Translations under genes and position numbers: made by a program
The notes under the pieces: model-generated
Databases searched by the model: none
Seen by the model: the letters and a program-made list of their open reading frames with translations, nothing else
What the model was told of the DNA's origin: nothing
Shown: one piece after another, positions 37,944 to 53,450 of the stretch
How the letters are laid out: each line of letters starts with the position of its first letter
Numbering within the stretch: position 1 is the first letter of the stretch
Origin: Acidianus ambivalens
GTDB lineage: Archaea > Thermoproteota > Thermoprotei_A > Sulfolobales > Sulfolobaceae
Reading direction: 5' to 3'
Assembly (NCBI RefSeq): GCF_009729015.1
Contig: NZ_CP045482.1
Location: forward strand, 186,001-250,000
DNA: 64,000 bases

Positions 37944-38836
37944 ATTTTAGAATCTATATCTTCTAATTCCATAAAGTATTTAAACGCATCATCTGGAAAC
38001 ACTAATACGGTAGTCTTATCATCAGCAAGTTTCTTATATGCTGCTACAGTAGCTCCTGCACTTATACCTATTAGAATTCCACTACTTCTAGCAATATCTA
38101 CTATTCCTTCTACTGCTTCCTTCCTGGTTATATCAATCATTCTATCAATTTTAACTAGTCCTATAAAGCTATTTTCGTCTTGCCTTTTGATTCCAGGAAT
38201 TCTTTCTCCTTCTGCAGGTTGAACTCCTATAATTTCTACATCACTACCATATTTTTCCTTGAAGTATTTAGCTATTCCAGTTAGATGGCCCCCAGTGCCT
38301 GCTGTGGCTATTATGCGTTGGGGTTTCTTATTTAGATACTCTAATTGTTCGTCTATTTCCTTAGCTGTTGTATAATAATGAGTCATGTAATTTAATGGAT
38401 TTCTAAATTGGTCTAAATGTAAGGCCCCAGTAGTTTTTGAGTATTGTTTTACTAATGGTAATAACTCTGTGGTGGATTTTCCAGTTTGTATAACTTGTGC
38501 TCCTAGAATTTTCATCATAACTTTGAAGCTTTGAGGAGCCTTAGCAGGAATAAAAGAAGTAAATTTCTTATTAAATATTGCAGAAAGTGAAGCAAGCGCT
38601 ACTCCTAAATTACCAGACGTTGCTTCAACTATCTCGTTAGCATTATTCTCCAGAGCTTGTCTAAAGAGAAACCATGCAGTTCTATCTTTTATACTATGAC
38701 TGAAGGGATTGTAGAATTCTAGCTTTGCCCAAACGTCTTCTCCTATTTTTAATTTTAAAAGTGGAGTAGGCCACATATTTTCTAACAATTCTATAGGGTC
38801 TTCAAATACATGAAGATCTTTTGACACAATATGCAT
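37940..38836 (-). CDS. PLP-dependent cysteine synthase family protein
   Basis: A fold-type II PLP enzyme of 298 residues. PFSHSIKDRTAWF has the Schiff-base Lys, VEATSGNLGVALA the Asn-loop, ATAGTGGHLTGIA the phosphate-binding Gly turn, and GILIGISAGATVAA the pyridine-N site. It may use O-phosphoserine, O-acetylserine or another activated serine; specificity is not decided by the sequence. Upstream on the same strand lie TusA and DsrE, downstream a small kinase, which points to sulfur transfer into cysteine. Confidence 0.85.
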   Translation of the reverse strand: MHIVSKDLHVFEDPIELLENMWPTPLLKLKIGEDVWAKLEFYNPFSHSIKDRTAWFLFRQALENNANEIVEATSGNLGVALASLSAIFNKKFTSFIPAKAPQSFKVMMKILGAQVIQTGKSTTELLPLVKQYSKTTGALHLDQFRNPLNYMTHYYTTAKEIDEQLEYLNKKPQRIIATAGTGGHLTGIAKYFKEKYGSDVEIIGVQPAEGERIPGIKRQDENSFIGLVKIDRMIDITRKEAVEGIVDIARSSGILIGISAGATVAAYKKLADDKTTVLVFPDDAFKYFMELEDIDSKI

Positions 38837-38882
38837 CTACCTACTAATCTATCCTAATATAACGTATAAAAGAGTTTCTTTT

Positions 38883-39107
38883 TTATTTCTTTAATTTTAA
38901 CCTAATCACTATTTTACTTCCTTGCTTTTCATAACTTAAAAATATATTTCCAGTTTCATTACACCATTTTTCTAGAGCTTGAACTGAAGCTTCCCACGGA
39001 GTTCTTATTATCACATCTTCCTCTTCGCCCTCCTTTAAGGACTTCCATTCTCTATAAATTTCAAGCAAAACTACTGGACATATTCCATCAGAATTTATTT
39101 CCTTCAT
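38883..39107 (-). CDS. TusA-family sulfur carrier protein
   Basis: A 74-residue protein with the TusA fold. DGICPVVLLEIYREWKSLKE holds the sulfur-carrying Cys (residue 9, in the CPxx motif; the usual second Pro is Val). A second Cys (WCNETG) is non-standard. In Sulfolobales TusA passes thiosulfate or persulfide sulfur in oxidation pathways. Its ATG overlaps the DsrE-like stop by 4 bases, the common pairing. Confidence 0.82.
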   Translation of the reverse strand: MKEINSDGICPVVLLEIYREWKSLKEGEEEDVIIRTPWEASVQALEKWCNETGNIFLSYEKQGSKIVIRLKLKK

Positions 39108-39505
39108 AACGTAATCACCACGTCTGAAGTCTTTGCCTCCTCTAAAAAGGATATGGTATCGGACAATTTTATTCCATCTAGTAAATCAGACTTAGAGAAA
39201 CCCGCCAATTTTAACCCTGCTTCATCAACGTAGAACTCAATACCTTCTTTTATTGCCTCCATTAGTAATTTAGATGTATCTGGAATATTCATTCTCTTCA
39301 TTTGAAAGTTAATAAAAAGTCTTGCAAAAAATCCCATTTTAAGCTTAGATTTACCTTTCATCTCTTTTGTAAATAGAATCACTGCTTGTGAAGTGACGAA
39401 AAATTTAACGTCCCAATTTAATGATTTGCCCCCTATAGCTAGAACTAATCCATGATAGAATTTATCCATACTATTATCCGCAAGTAATATTGTTAATTTT
39501 GCCAT
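39104..39505 (-). CDS. DsrE/DsrE2-like sulfur-transfer protein without obvious active Cys
   Basis: A 133-residue protein, starting MAKLTILLADNSMDKFYHGL at ATG 39505; a longer frame to 39775 is antisense coding of the DUF711 gene and is rejected. The body fits the DsrE2/peroxiredoxin-like COG2210 pattern (VTSQAVILFTKEMKGKSK, MKRMNIPDTSKLLMEAIKEG). The position usually held by the sulfur-binding Cys reads FYVDEAGLKLAGF, with no Cys anywhere in the protein. It may be a structural partner of TusA. Confidence 0.75.
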   Translation of the reverse strand: MAKLTILLADNSMDKFYHGLVLAIGGKSLNWDVKFFVTSQAVILFTKEMKGKSKLKMGFFARLFINFQMKRMNIPDTSKLLMEAIKEGIEFYVDEAGLKLAGFSKSDLLDGIKLSDTISFLEEAKTSDVVITL

Positions 39506-39557
39506 AGATAGTATAACATGATTAAAGGTTATAAAAACGAGCAAAGTATATTTAGCC

Positions 39558-40584
<1,027 letters not shown>

Positions 40585-40605
40585 TCTAGTAATATATAGT
40601 TGAGT

Positions 40606-41658
<1,053 letters not shown>

Positions 41659-41664
41659 AAAAAG

Positions 41665-42825
41665 TTATAGTGTTTGGACTTCCCTTAATTGCTCAAGTAC
41701 ATAGTTTCTTATTTCCTTTAAGCTTGGTAAGTCTCTTATTATTTTCCCATTTTCCATGTATTTAACTAGCAATGGCTTGCAACCTTCTATTGGTTTATCT
41801 TCTAGTAAAGTTATTATATCATTAAATCCGCTACATCTATATACTTGTTTAGCTCCAGGCCATTTGCCTCTTTTAGTATATGGTACCCATTTACCTTCAA
41901 TTTTCTTCTCAACAATATCAGCGCTTAGATCTACACTAGGGGGCATTGAAATACTGGTTCCTACTCCGAAACCATCTACATAATCTCTTAATTCTACTAC
42001 GTCATCTTCATCTATACCGCCACTTACAAATATTTTAACGTGCGAGAAACCATTAATATTAAGAGTCCATCTAACTTCTTGTACAATCTTTTTGAAATTC
42101 CCACGTCTACTTGAAGGAGTATCTAGCCTAACGCCTGCTAGTCTTTTACCCAGTAACTTAGCAGCTTTTAATGCCTCAGTCCTTTCATCTTCGAAAGTGT
42201 CTACTAATGCAATTCTTGGTACTTTTTCGTCCATCGCTTCGTCAAACGCTTTCCAAGCCTTCTCGTTATCTCCTACTGAAAGCATCAATGCATGTGGCAT
42301 GGTTCCAGAAGGCTCTATGTCGAAAATATCCTTATCAAATGCTCCAGAAATCCCATCAGAACCACCTATATAAGCAGCTCTATCGGCCATAGGAGCTATT
42401 GCTGGATGAAGAGCTCTAAGCCCAAAAAATAATACAGTTTTATCTTGAGCAAGTTTCTTTATTCTTGCAGCTTTTGTTGCAATACTACTTTCATGTCTTA
42501 GTATACCTAATAAAGCTGTCTCGTATACTCCGAAATCAAGATAGTTTCCTTCAATTATCATTACTGGCTCTATTTCTTTAAATAATGTTCCTTCTGGCAT
42601 AGCATATACTGTAACTGGTTTTCCTTCAAGTAACTTAAGGGCTTCTTCTAATCCTGTAAATACTGCCCAACTATACCCTTTAGGAAGTCCATAAGAATGA
42701 AATTCCATTCTCACTTCCACGTTATTTATGCCTAGATGTTCTAGTGTTTTTATAGTTCTATCAAAATAAATATCGGTTATCTTACCGCTCAAAATTTCGT
42801 CCTCTGTTGCTGTATAGAACTTCAT
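41665..42825 (-). CDS. pncB: Nicotinate phosphoribosyltransferase
   Basis: NAD salvage from nicotinate and PRPP. Family motifs in order: MKFYTATEDEILSGKITDIY, YETALLGILRHESSIATKAA, FFGLRALHPAIAPM, GGSDGISGAF, GTMPHAL and FVSGGIDEDDV for the phosphate site. C-terminal Cys residues (YRCSGFND, IEGCKP) may bind a metal as in archaeal relatives. Length 386 is normal. It is divergent from the S19e operon, separated by 56 bases. Confidence 0.93.
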   Translation of the reverse strand: MKFYTATEDEILSGKITDIYFDRTIKTLEHLGINNVEVRMEFHSYGLPKGYSWAVFTGLEEALKLLEGKPVTVYAMPEGTLFKEIEPVMIIEGNYLDFGVYETALLGILRHESSIATKAARIKKLAQDKTVLFFGLRALHPAIAPMADRAAYIGGSDGISGAFDKDIFDIEPSGTMPHALMLSVGDNEKAWKAFDEAMDEKVPRIALVDTFEDERTEALKAAKLLGKRLAGVRLDTPSSRRGNFKKIVQEVRWTLNINGFSHVKIFVSGGIDEDDVVELRDYVDGFGVGTSISMPPSVDLSADIVEKKIEGKWVPYTKRGKWPGAKQVYRCSGFNDIITLLEDKPIEGCKPLLVKYMENGKIIRDLPSLKEIRNYVLEQLREVQTL

Positions 42826-42848
42826 AGTTATCTCTAATCTAAAGTTAA

Positions 42849-42858
42849 TTTTTAAACC
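42849..42858 (+). promoter_or_regulatory. TATA box of the S19e-L10 ribosomal/secretion operon
   Basis: TTTTTAAACC is centred about 28 bases before the S19e ATG at 42882; a leaderless or nearly leaderless start is expected. The genes after it are spaced so closely that one transcript to L10 is likely. Confidence 0.55.
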
Positions 42859-42881
42859 TTAAAGATAGCAGTGAAATAGAC

Positions 42882-43340
<459 letters not shown>

Positions 43341-43349
43341 TGATGTTCT

Positions 43350-43700
43350 ATGTCAGAAGATGAATATGATCCTGAGTTACAAAATTTACTAGCCAGAAGG
43401 GCTGAAGAAGAAAGTAGAAGAGCATTAGAAGAAAGAAGAAAAAGAGAAGAATATGAGAAACAAAAAGAGGCTTTGCTTAGAGTTATTTTAACACCAGAAG
43501 CAAGGCAAAGGCTAAATAACGTAAAGCTAGTAAAGCCAGAACTAGCTGAATCTTTAGAAAATCAATTAATAGCACTTGCACAAGCAGGAAGAATTAGAGT
43601 TCCTATAACTGACGACGAGTTAAAGGAAATCTTAGCCCAAGTGGCAGAACAAAATAAAAGAGATTATAAGATTCAAATTAGAGAAAGGGGTTGGAAATGA
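43350..43700 (+). CDS. DNA-binding PDCD5 family protein
   Basis: A 116-residue helical protein: charged coiled N-terminal helix (LQNLLARRAEEESRRALEER) and a three-helix bundle (LTPEARQRLNNVKLVKPELA, then IPITDDELKEIL-like text). Archaeal PDCD5 is always close to S19e and L39e; function may be nucleic-acid binding or ribosome-linked. Its TGA overlaps the L39e ATG. Confidence 0.93.
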   Translation: MSEDEYDPELQNLLARRAEEESRRALEERRKREEYEKQKEALLRVILTPEARQRLNNVKLVKPELAESLENQLIALAQAGRIRVPITDDELKEILAQVAEQNKRDYKIQIRERGWK

Positions 43701-43852
43701 GCACAACTAAACCTTTAGCTAAAAAATTAAGATTAGCCAAGGCTCTAAAATCAAACTCAGCTATCCCAGCATGGGTTATATTAAAAACTAATGGAAAAGT
43801 AAGAATAAATCCTCTTAGAAGAAACTGGAGAAGGAATAGTCTAAAGGTGTAA
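43697..43852 (+). CDS. rpl39e: 50S ribosomal protein L39e
   Basis: A 51-residue basic protein, MSTTKPLAKKLRLAKALKSN with the WVILKTNGKVRINPLRRNWR tail that is diagnostic of L39e and lines the exit tunnel. ATG overlaps the PDCD5 TGA by 4 bases; the L31e ATG follows 4 bases after the stop. Confidence 0.97.
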   Translation: MSTTKPLAKKLRLAKALKSNSAIPAWVILKTNGKVRINPLRRNWRRNSLKV

Positions 43853-43856
43853 AAGC

Positions 43857-44123
43857 ATGAGAGAGAAGGATAATTTTGAAATGGTAATTAACTTAAGAAA
43901 GATAGCTACCGGTAAGAGGACTAACAGGCTAGGAAGAGCATTAAAGGAAATTAGAAGTAAAATAATCAGACATTTTGGGGCAGATAGAGTAGTGATAGAC
44001 CCATTAGTAGTAAAGTCGTTATCTACTAACGGATATGATAAGATAAAAAGCAGAATAAGAGTAGTAGTAAGCAAATTAGATGAAAAAACATATTTAGTAA
44101 AGCTTGCAATTAAGAGTGAATGA
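43857..44123 (+). CDS. rpl31e: 50S ribosomal protein L31e
   Basis: An 88-residue ribosomal protein: FEMVINLRKIATGKRTNRLG and KEIRSKIIRHFGADRVVIDP. It sits near the tunnel exit with L39e. Stop overlaps the aIF6 ATG by 4 bases. Length and motifs are normal. Confidence 0.97.
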   Translation: MREKDNFEMVINLRKIATGKRTNRLGRALKEIRSKIIRHFGADRVVIDPLVVKSLSTNGYDKIKSRIRVVVSKLDEKTYLVKLAIKSE

Positions 44124-44791
44124 ATATACAGAGATTAAGTATATTTGGAACCGATAATATAGGAGTATACATATTTTCTAACGATAAATATACTTTTGTT
44201 CCAAAAAATCTAGATAATGAAACTAAAAAGCTTATCCAAGAAAATTTAGGTACAGAAATTATAGAAACTACAATAGCAGATAGTTTCTTAATAGGAATTT
44301 TTATGACAGGTAATAATAAAGCACTTCTTCTTCCTAAAAATATTAGAGACGACGAATTAAAAATTGTAAAAGAACTGGCTAAGGACATAAGAGTAGAAGT
44401 ATTAAACTTGAAGACCACTGCACTTGGAAATGTAATATTGACAAACGATAACGCTGCATTAGTTTATCCGGAATTTTCAGACGCAGAAGTCAAGCAAATT
44501 AAAGAAGCATTACAAGTTGACGAAATTAAAAAAGGTAGAATTGCGCATGTATCTGTTGTAGGGTCAGTAGGAGTTGTTACAGATAAAGGTGGAATTGTAC
44601 ACATAGATGCCAGCGACGATGAAATAAAGGAACTATCTAAACTATTCAAAATTAACATAGATATAGGCACGGTAAATTTCGGTAGCGCATTTGTTAGAAG
44701 CGGCCTAGTGGCAAATGATAAAGGAATATTAGTTGGTTCATCTACTACTGGACCAGAGATTTTAAGAATTCAGAAAGCTTTAGGTGAATGA
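44120..44791 (+). CDS. eif6: Translation initiation factor 6 (aIF6)
   Basis: The anti-association factor that binds the 50S subunit. At 223 residues it shows the five-fold pseudo-repeat of the pentein fold, each unit ending in motifs such as IGIFMTGNNKALLLP, GNVILTNDNAALVYP and GSVGVVTDKGGIVH. The start overlaps L31e. Its end lies one base before the ATG chosen for LX. Confidence 0.96.
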   Translation: MNIQRLSIFGTDNIGVYIFSNDKYTFVPKNLDNETKKLIQENLGTEIIETTIADSFLIGIFMTGNNKALLLPKNIRDDELKIVKELAKDIRVEVLNLKTTALGNVILTNDNAALVYPEFSDAEVKQIKEALQVDEIKKGRIAHVSVVGSVGVVTDKGGIVHIDASDDEIKELSKLFKINIDIGTVNFGSAFVRSGLVANDKGILVGSSTTGPEILRIQKALGE

Positions 44792-44792
44792 G

Positions 44793-45056
44793 ATGGAGGA
44801 GATTAAAGTTTACATGGTAAAAGGCACTGCACTATTTAATGAAAGTAGATTCCCAACAAGACAAAAATTTATAAAATTTGTTAGAGCATTAAATGAAAAA
44901 CAAGCTACAGAGTATATTTATGCATACTTTGGCAGTAAAAATAAAATAAAGAGACATAACATCAAAATTGAAGAAATTAAGGAAATTCCGTTGGACGAAG
45001 TTCCAGATAGGAGAATAAAAGATATTGCTAAGCTAGACAAGATTATTTTAATGTGA
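44793..45056 (+). CDS. 50S ribosomal protein LX (L18Ae family)
   Basis: An 87-residue archaeal protein (MEEIKVYMVKGTALFNESRF, then PTRQKFIKFVRALNEKQA). The preferred start is ATG 44793, since GGTGA ends 5 bases before it; an upstream GTG at 44784 lies within that site. It stands in its usual place between aIF6 and prefoldin alpha. Confidence 0.94.
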   Translation: MEEIKVYMVKGTALFNESRFPTRQKFIKFVRALNEKQATEYIYAYFGSKNKIKRHNIKIEEIKEIPLDEVPDRRIKDIAKLDKIILM

Positions 45057-45062
45057 TAAATC

Positions 45063-45506
45063 ATGTCCGATCAGCAAGAGAATAAAGTAGTAATATCTTT
45101 GGACGACTTATTAGCGCAAGCTCAACTCTTAAAGAAACAAATAGATGATCTCTCGGCAGCTAGAGCTGAACTATTAGACTCTGTAGCTTCAATTGAAGCC
45201 GCTAAAGCTTCTATACAAGAACTAAAAACTCAACAAGAGATGTTAGTATCTTCGGATAAGAAAGGATACCTCATGTTTAAGATTAATAATCAACCGCCTC
45301 AAAAAGTTCTAGTTTATTTAGGCTTATCATATTATGTAGAGGTTGATATGGACACAGCATTAAAAATTTTAGATGAGAGAGAAAACGAACTAAAAGAAGC
45401 ATCAACAGGGCTAGATAAAAAGCTTGCAGAGAGTAAAGCGGCATATGATCAAATAGTAGATATATTAAATCAGATTCAAGCACAAGCCCAACAAAAAGGT
45501 GAATAA
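45063..45506 (+). CDS. pfdA: Prefoldin subunit alpha
   Basis: A 147-residue chaperone subunit: two long coiled-coil helices (LAQAQLLKKQIDDLSAARAE and LDKKLAESKAAYDQIVDIL) flank a beta hairpin region (VLVYLGLSYYVEVDMDTALK). Prefoldin hexamers hold unfolded proteins for the thermosome. Its last codons carry GGTGA, which forms the ribosome binding site of ftsY. Confidence 0.95.
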   Translation: MSDQQENKVVISLDDLLAQAQLLKKQIDDLSAARAELLDSVASIEAAKASIQELKTQQEMLVSSDKKGYLMFKINNQPPQKVLVYLGLSYYVEVDMDTALKILDERENELKEASTGLDKKLAESKAAYDQIVDILNQIQAQAQQKGE

Positions 45507-45507
45507 T

Positions 45508-46627
45508 TTGTTTCGAAAAGTTAAAAAAGGCTTTTTCTTCCTTTACAGAAAAACTTAGACAAAAAGGAGAGGAAAAATCTGAAGAACCACAACAGACTTT
45601 ATCGAATTCTACAACACAGCTTGTAACGCAAGAAGCCCAAAAACCTTCTTCGCAGATTGAACAAAATGAGCAAAATAGAGTAGAAGAAATAAAGAACGAA
45701 GTAGAAGAAAAAAAGGAAGAACCTACTAAGGAAAAAGGGAGCATAGGAAGTAAATTAAATATCTTCAATATCTTTAGATATAGGGAAATAAAGGAGGACG
45801 ACATTGACGACATTATTGAAGAGCTTAGAACAGAATTATTAGAAAGTGATGTTAGTCTGGAGGTTACTGATAAAATCCTAGAGGACCTTAAATCATCGTT
45901 AATAGGTAAAAAAGTAAACAGAAGTGAAGATTTAGATGAATTAGTAAAAAAATCATTAAAAAATTCTATAATGGAAATTTTAGAGAAAAATAGATTTGAA
46001 AGAAATTTGATAGAGGAAATTAAAAGATCTCCAAAACCCTATGTTATAATGTTCTTCGGAGTTAACGGAGTAGGTAAAACTACAACTATTGCAAAAGTTG
46101 CATATATGTTAAAAAAAGCTGGACTTAAAGTAATAGTTTCCGCTTCCGATACTTTTAGAGCTGCAGCTCAAGAACAACTTGCAATACATTGTCAAAAATT
46201 GGAAATACCACTAGTTAAAGGCAAATATGGTGGAGATCCTGCATCTGTAGCCTTTGACGCAATTCAGGCAGCGAAAAGTAGAGGAATAGACGTAGTCCTT
46301 ATTGACACTGCAGGTAGAATGCATGTTGATAAGGATTTAACAGAGGAATTGAAAAGAATAGTAAGAATCTCAAAACCTAACTTAAAGTTATTAGTAATAG
46401 ACGCATTAGCAGGTAATGATGCATTAGAGCAAGCAAAGTATTTTGAGAACGTTGTAGATTATGATGGTGTGATATTAACGAAAGTTGATGCTGATGCAAA
46501 AGGTGGGGTTGTTTTATCTTTAGCATATGAATTGAAAAAACCAGTAATCTTCTTAGGAACTGGACAGAATTATGACGATTTAATTCCTTTTAGTGTAGAT
46601 TGGTTTATCGAGAGAATTTTTAGTTAA
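45508..46627 (+). CDS. ftsY: Signal recognition particle receptor FtsY, start region out of frame
   Basis: The SRP receptor GTPase. The reading frame is open from 45503 and encodes FEKLKKAFSSFTEKLRQKG, an acidic linker, the N domain and the G domain (FFGVNGVGKTTTIAK, SASDTFRAAAQEQL, LIDTAGRMHVDKDL, LTKVDADAKGG, LGTGQNYDDL). No ATG, GTG or TTG is in frame before 45971, which is inside the N domain. GGTGA (45498-45502) with the 5-base gap seen elsewhere points to TTG 45508, but that TTG is one base out of frame: TTG TTT C GAA AAG. A +1 slip or an extra T would give (M)FEKLKKAF. ATT 45506 is the other option. Confidence 0.88.
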
Positions 46628-46659
46628 AGTTAATTTACTCAGTCCTAAAATATGAGTGT

Positions 46660-46836
46660 ATGAATCTACTAGAAAGAATAAAGAAATTGCCAGAGGATTG
46701 GAAAAGAATAATAACTGTTGCTAAAAAGCCAGATAAAGATACTTTCAGCATGTACTTAAAGGTAACACTTATAGTAATGGCTTTCGTAGGACTTTTAGCT
46801 TACTTGATACAATTAGTCTTGGCGTTTATAATCTGA
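46660..46836 (+). CDS. secE: Preprotein translocase subunit SecE (Sec61 gamma)
   Basis: A 58-residue protein: amphipathic N-terminal helix (LLERIKKLPEDWKRIITVAK), then KPDKDTFSMYLKVTL and one transmembrane helix to the C-terminus (VMAFVGLLAYLIQLVLAFII). This matches archaeal SecE. It lies between FtsY and Spt5, the common archaeal order. Confidence 0.94.
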   Translation: MNLLERIKKLPEDWKRIITVAKKPDKDTFSMYLKVTLIVMAFVGLLAYLIQLVLAFII

Positions 46837-46845
46837 GGTGAGTTA

Positions 46846-47304
46846 ATGGAATCAAAGATCAGAAACTATTATGCAGTTAAAGTTACTGGAGGACAAGAAG
46901 TTAGCGTAGGGCTTATGCTTGAGGAGAGAGCTAAAACTAATAATATCCCAGAAATATATTCAATAATTGTACCTCCTGGTCTTAAGGGATACGTAATAGT
47001 TGAAGCTTCTGGACCTCATGTAGTCAAATTACTAATTGCTGGCATAAGGCATGTTAGAGGAATAGCTCAAGGACTGGTACCTAAAGACGATATAGTAAAG
47101 ATGGTGTCTAAGAAAGTTACTGGCCCAACAATAAAGGAAGGAGACCTAGTAGAAGTAGTTTCTGGACCATTTAGAGGAATGCAAGCTCAGGTTGTAAAAG
47201 TTACTGAAGGAAAGGGAGAGGTAGTGTTAAATATTTTAGAATCCGCTTTCCCATTACAAGTAACTATACCCGTAGATCAAGTTAAACCCGTGAAAAAAAC
47301 TTAA
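46846..47304 (+). CDS. spt5: Transcription elongation factor Spt5 (NusG)
   Basis: A 152-residue protein with an NGN domain (YYAVKVTGGQEVSVGLMLEE) and a KOW domain (IKEGDLVEVVSGPFRGMQAQ). It binds RNA polymerase clamp with Spt4. GGTGA precedes the ATG by 5 bases. Its position before L11 is conserved in archaea and bacteria. Confidence 0.96.
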   Translation: MESKIRNYYAVKVTGGQEVSVGLMLEERAKTNNIPEIYSIIVPPGLKGYVIVEASGPHVVKLLIAGIRHVRGIAQGLVPKDDIVKMVSKKVTGPTIKEGDLVEVVSGPFRGMQAQVVKVTEGKGEVVLNILESAFPLQVTIPVDQVKPVKKT

Positions 47305-47316
47305 GGTGATGGATTC

Positions 47317-47823
47317 ATGCCTAAGAAAACCATAAAAATAGTAGTAGAAGGTGGTAATGTAAAACCTGGACCACCTTTAGGACCAACGTTATCTCAATTA
47401 AAATTAAACGTAGGTGAGGTAGTTAAAAAGATAAACGAAGCTACTGCTCAATTTAAGGGAATGACAGTACCGGTAACAATAGATGTTGATCTGGATACAA
47501 AGGAATTTGAAATATCGGTAGGTATACCCACAACTTCTTCTCTACTGCTTAAAAAAGCAGGCGCTGAAGCACCTTCTGGAGATCCCGCGCATAAAAAAAT
47601 TGGAAACGTTAGCTTAGAGGATATTATAGACGTCGCAATAACAAAGAAACCATCCCTTACTGCAAAAACTCTTAAGGCTGCAGTAAAGTCAATACTAGGA
47701 ACTGCTAGGCAGATTGGCTTAACAGTAGATAAAAAGGATCCAAAAGAGCTTATAAATGAGATAGACGAAGGAAAATATGACGAACTTTTTTCAAAATATG
47801 AGGAAAAGTGGAGTAAGGCGTAA
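47317..47823 (+). CDS. rpl11: 50S ribosomal protein L11
   Basis: A 168-residue L11: the N-terminal VEGGNVKPGPPLGPTLSQLK proline-rich loop and the C-terminal RNA-binding domain (AKTLKAAVKSILGTARQIGL). Forms the GTPase stalk base with L10. GGTGA lies upstream of the start (47305-47309). Spt5, L11, L1, L10 are in the standard order. Confidence 0.97.
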   Translation: MPKKTIKIVVEGGNVKPGPPLGPTLSQLKLNVGEVVKKINEATAQFKGMTVPVTIDVDLDTKEFEISVGIPTTSSLLLKKAGAEAPSGDPAHKKIGNVSLEDIIDVAITKKPSLTAKTLKAAVKSILGTARQIGLTVDKKDPKELINEIDEGKYDELFSKYEEKWSKA

Positions 47824-47828
47824 CAGTC

Positions 47829-48485
47829 ATGATAGTTCCAAAAGATAATCTAATAGAAGGATTAAAAGAGGCATTATCAGAGAAGAATAATCCTAAAAGA
47901 AAATTCACTCAAAGCGTAGACTTAATAGTAACTTTCAAAGATGTTGACATGAAAAAAGGAGACGTAAAACTTAGAGAAATGGTAGTTTTGCCTAAAATAC
48001 CATCTAAAGTTAAGAAAGTTCTAGTTGTTCCATCTTTTGAACAATTAGAATCCGCAAAGAAAGCGGAACCAAATGTAATATTAACTAAGGAAGAATTACA
48101 AAAACTTATGGGCCAAAAAAGAATAATTAAGAAGTATGCAAGGCAAAATGACTGGTTCTTAATCTCTTCTGAATCAATGGCCTTAGCTGGAAGGATATTA
48201 GGTCCGGCTTTAGGACCAAGAGGTAAGTTCCCCACTCCTTTACCTTCTACATCAGATGTCACAGAATATATTATAAGATTTAAACACACTACAATAGTTA
48301 AGACAAAAGATCAGCCTCATACACAAGTATTTATAGGCACAGAAGATCAAAAACCAGAAGATTTAGCTGAAAACGCTAACGCAGTATTAACAGCAATAGA
48401 GGGCAAAATAAGGTCACCTTCAATAATAAGAGCTATATATGTGAAAACCACAATGGGTAAACCAGTAGAAATTAAACTTAAGTGA
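47829..48485 (+). CDS. rpl1: 50S ribosomal protein L1
   Basis: A 218-residue L1. LAGRILGPALGPRGKFPTPL is the diagnostic signature; KNNPKRKFTQSVDLIVTF opens domain I. L1 represses its own mRNA in many archaea by binding a stem-loop that mimics its rRNA site; I did not find a convincing mimic here. The stop TGA overlaps GTGAT, the L10 ribosome binding site. Confidence 0.97.
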   Translation: MIVPKDNLIEGLKEALSEKNNPKRKFTQSVDLIVTFKDVDMKKGDVKLREMVVLPKIPSKVKKVLVVPSFEQLESAKKAEPNVILTKEELQKLMGQKRIIKKYARQNDWFLISSESMALAGRILGPALGPRGKFPTPLPSTSDVTEYIIRFKHTTIVKTKDQPHTQVFIGTEDQKPEDLAENANAVLTAIEGKIRSPSIIRAIYVKTTMGKPVEIKLK

Positions 48486-48490
48486 TAAAA

Positions 48491-49853
<1,363 letters not shown>

Positions 49854-49857
49854 AAAC

Positions 49858-49864
49858 TTTTTTT
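49858..49864 (+). terminator. T-run terminator after L12
   Basis: A run of seven T bases begins 5 bases after the L12 stop and is followed by further pyrimidine-rich sequence to 49908, the type of terminator used by archaea. Confidence 0.5.
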
Positions 49865-49913
49865 GATTATTCTACATTAGTCTTTAATTCTTGTTTTCTT
49901 GTTTTGTTATAGG

Positions 49914-52622
<2,709 letters not shown>

Positions 52623-53269
52623 TTATAAATATTTGTTAAATAGAGGATATAATAGAAAGCCCGCATTAGACCTTGTGACTGGAAGATATTCTCTTTCTTT
52701 TAAGGAAAGACTACTTCTTTATAGATGCACACATTCCGACGAAGAAATTAAGGAAATAAAGGAAAAGACGATCCTAGAAAAGAATGTAGCAATTGACGGC
52801 TATAATGTTGCAATAACTATATTAAATGCCCTAGATAACGATGAGGCATTTATATGCGATGATGGCTTCGTAAGAGATCTAGGCTTAGGTTCAAAGAAAG
52901 GAGATGACAGAATAGAAGATATATTAATTTTATTCGCAGAATTTTGTTACTCTTTAGGTCTATCTTTTACAATAATTTTAGATTCGCAGATTAGTCATAG
53001 TGGTGAGTTAGCATCAAATCTCAGGAAAAGAGGCATAAACGCAAAAACTGTAAATAAAGCTGATAAGACTGTGATGTCTAGCGAATTAACAATAATAAGC
53101 AATGATTTCGTAATAATGAAAAATTCTGCCAAGCTATTTGATTTGGTTGGATTATTCTTAAAAGGTTATATAGATTTACCTAAAATTCCAGAAGATATAT
53201 AAGGATAGCTAAATGGAGGTATATTGGGTAGATCTTTGCCCCTTAGCTTCAAATAATATCAAAATAGTG

Positions 53270-53362
<93 letters not shown>

Positions 53363-53450
53363 TTCTATAATATCTAAGCGATTAAAGAGTTTTCGGAAGA
53401 TAAAATACCTAGATAAAATCATATAAAATAATCCAAATAGAATTGCTCAG

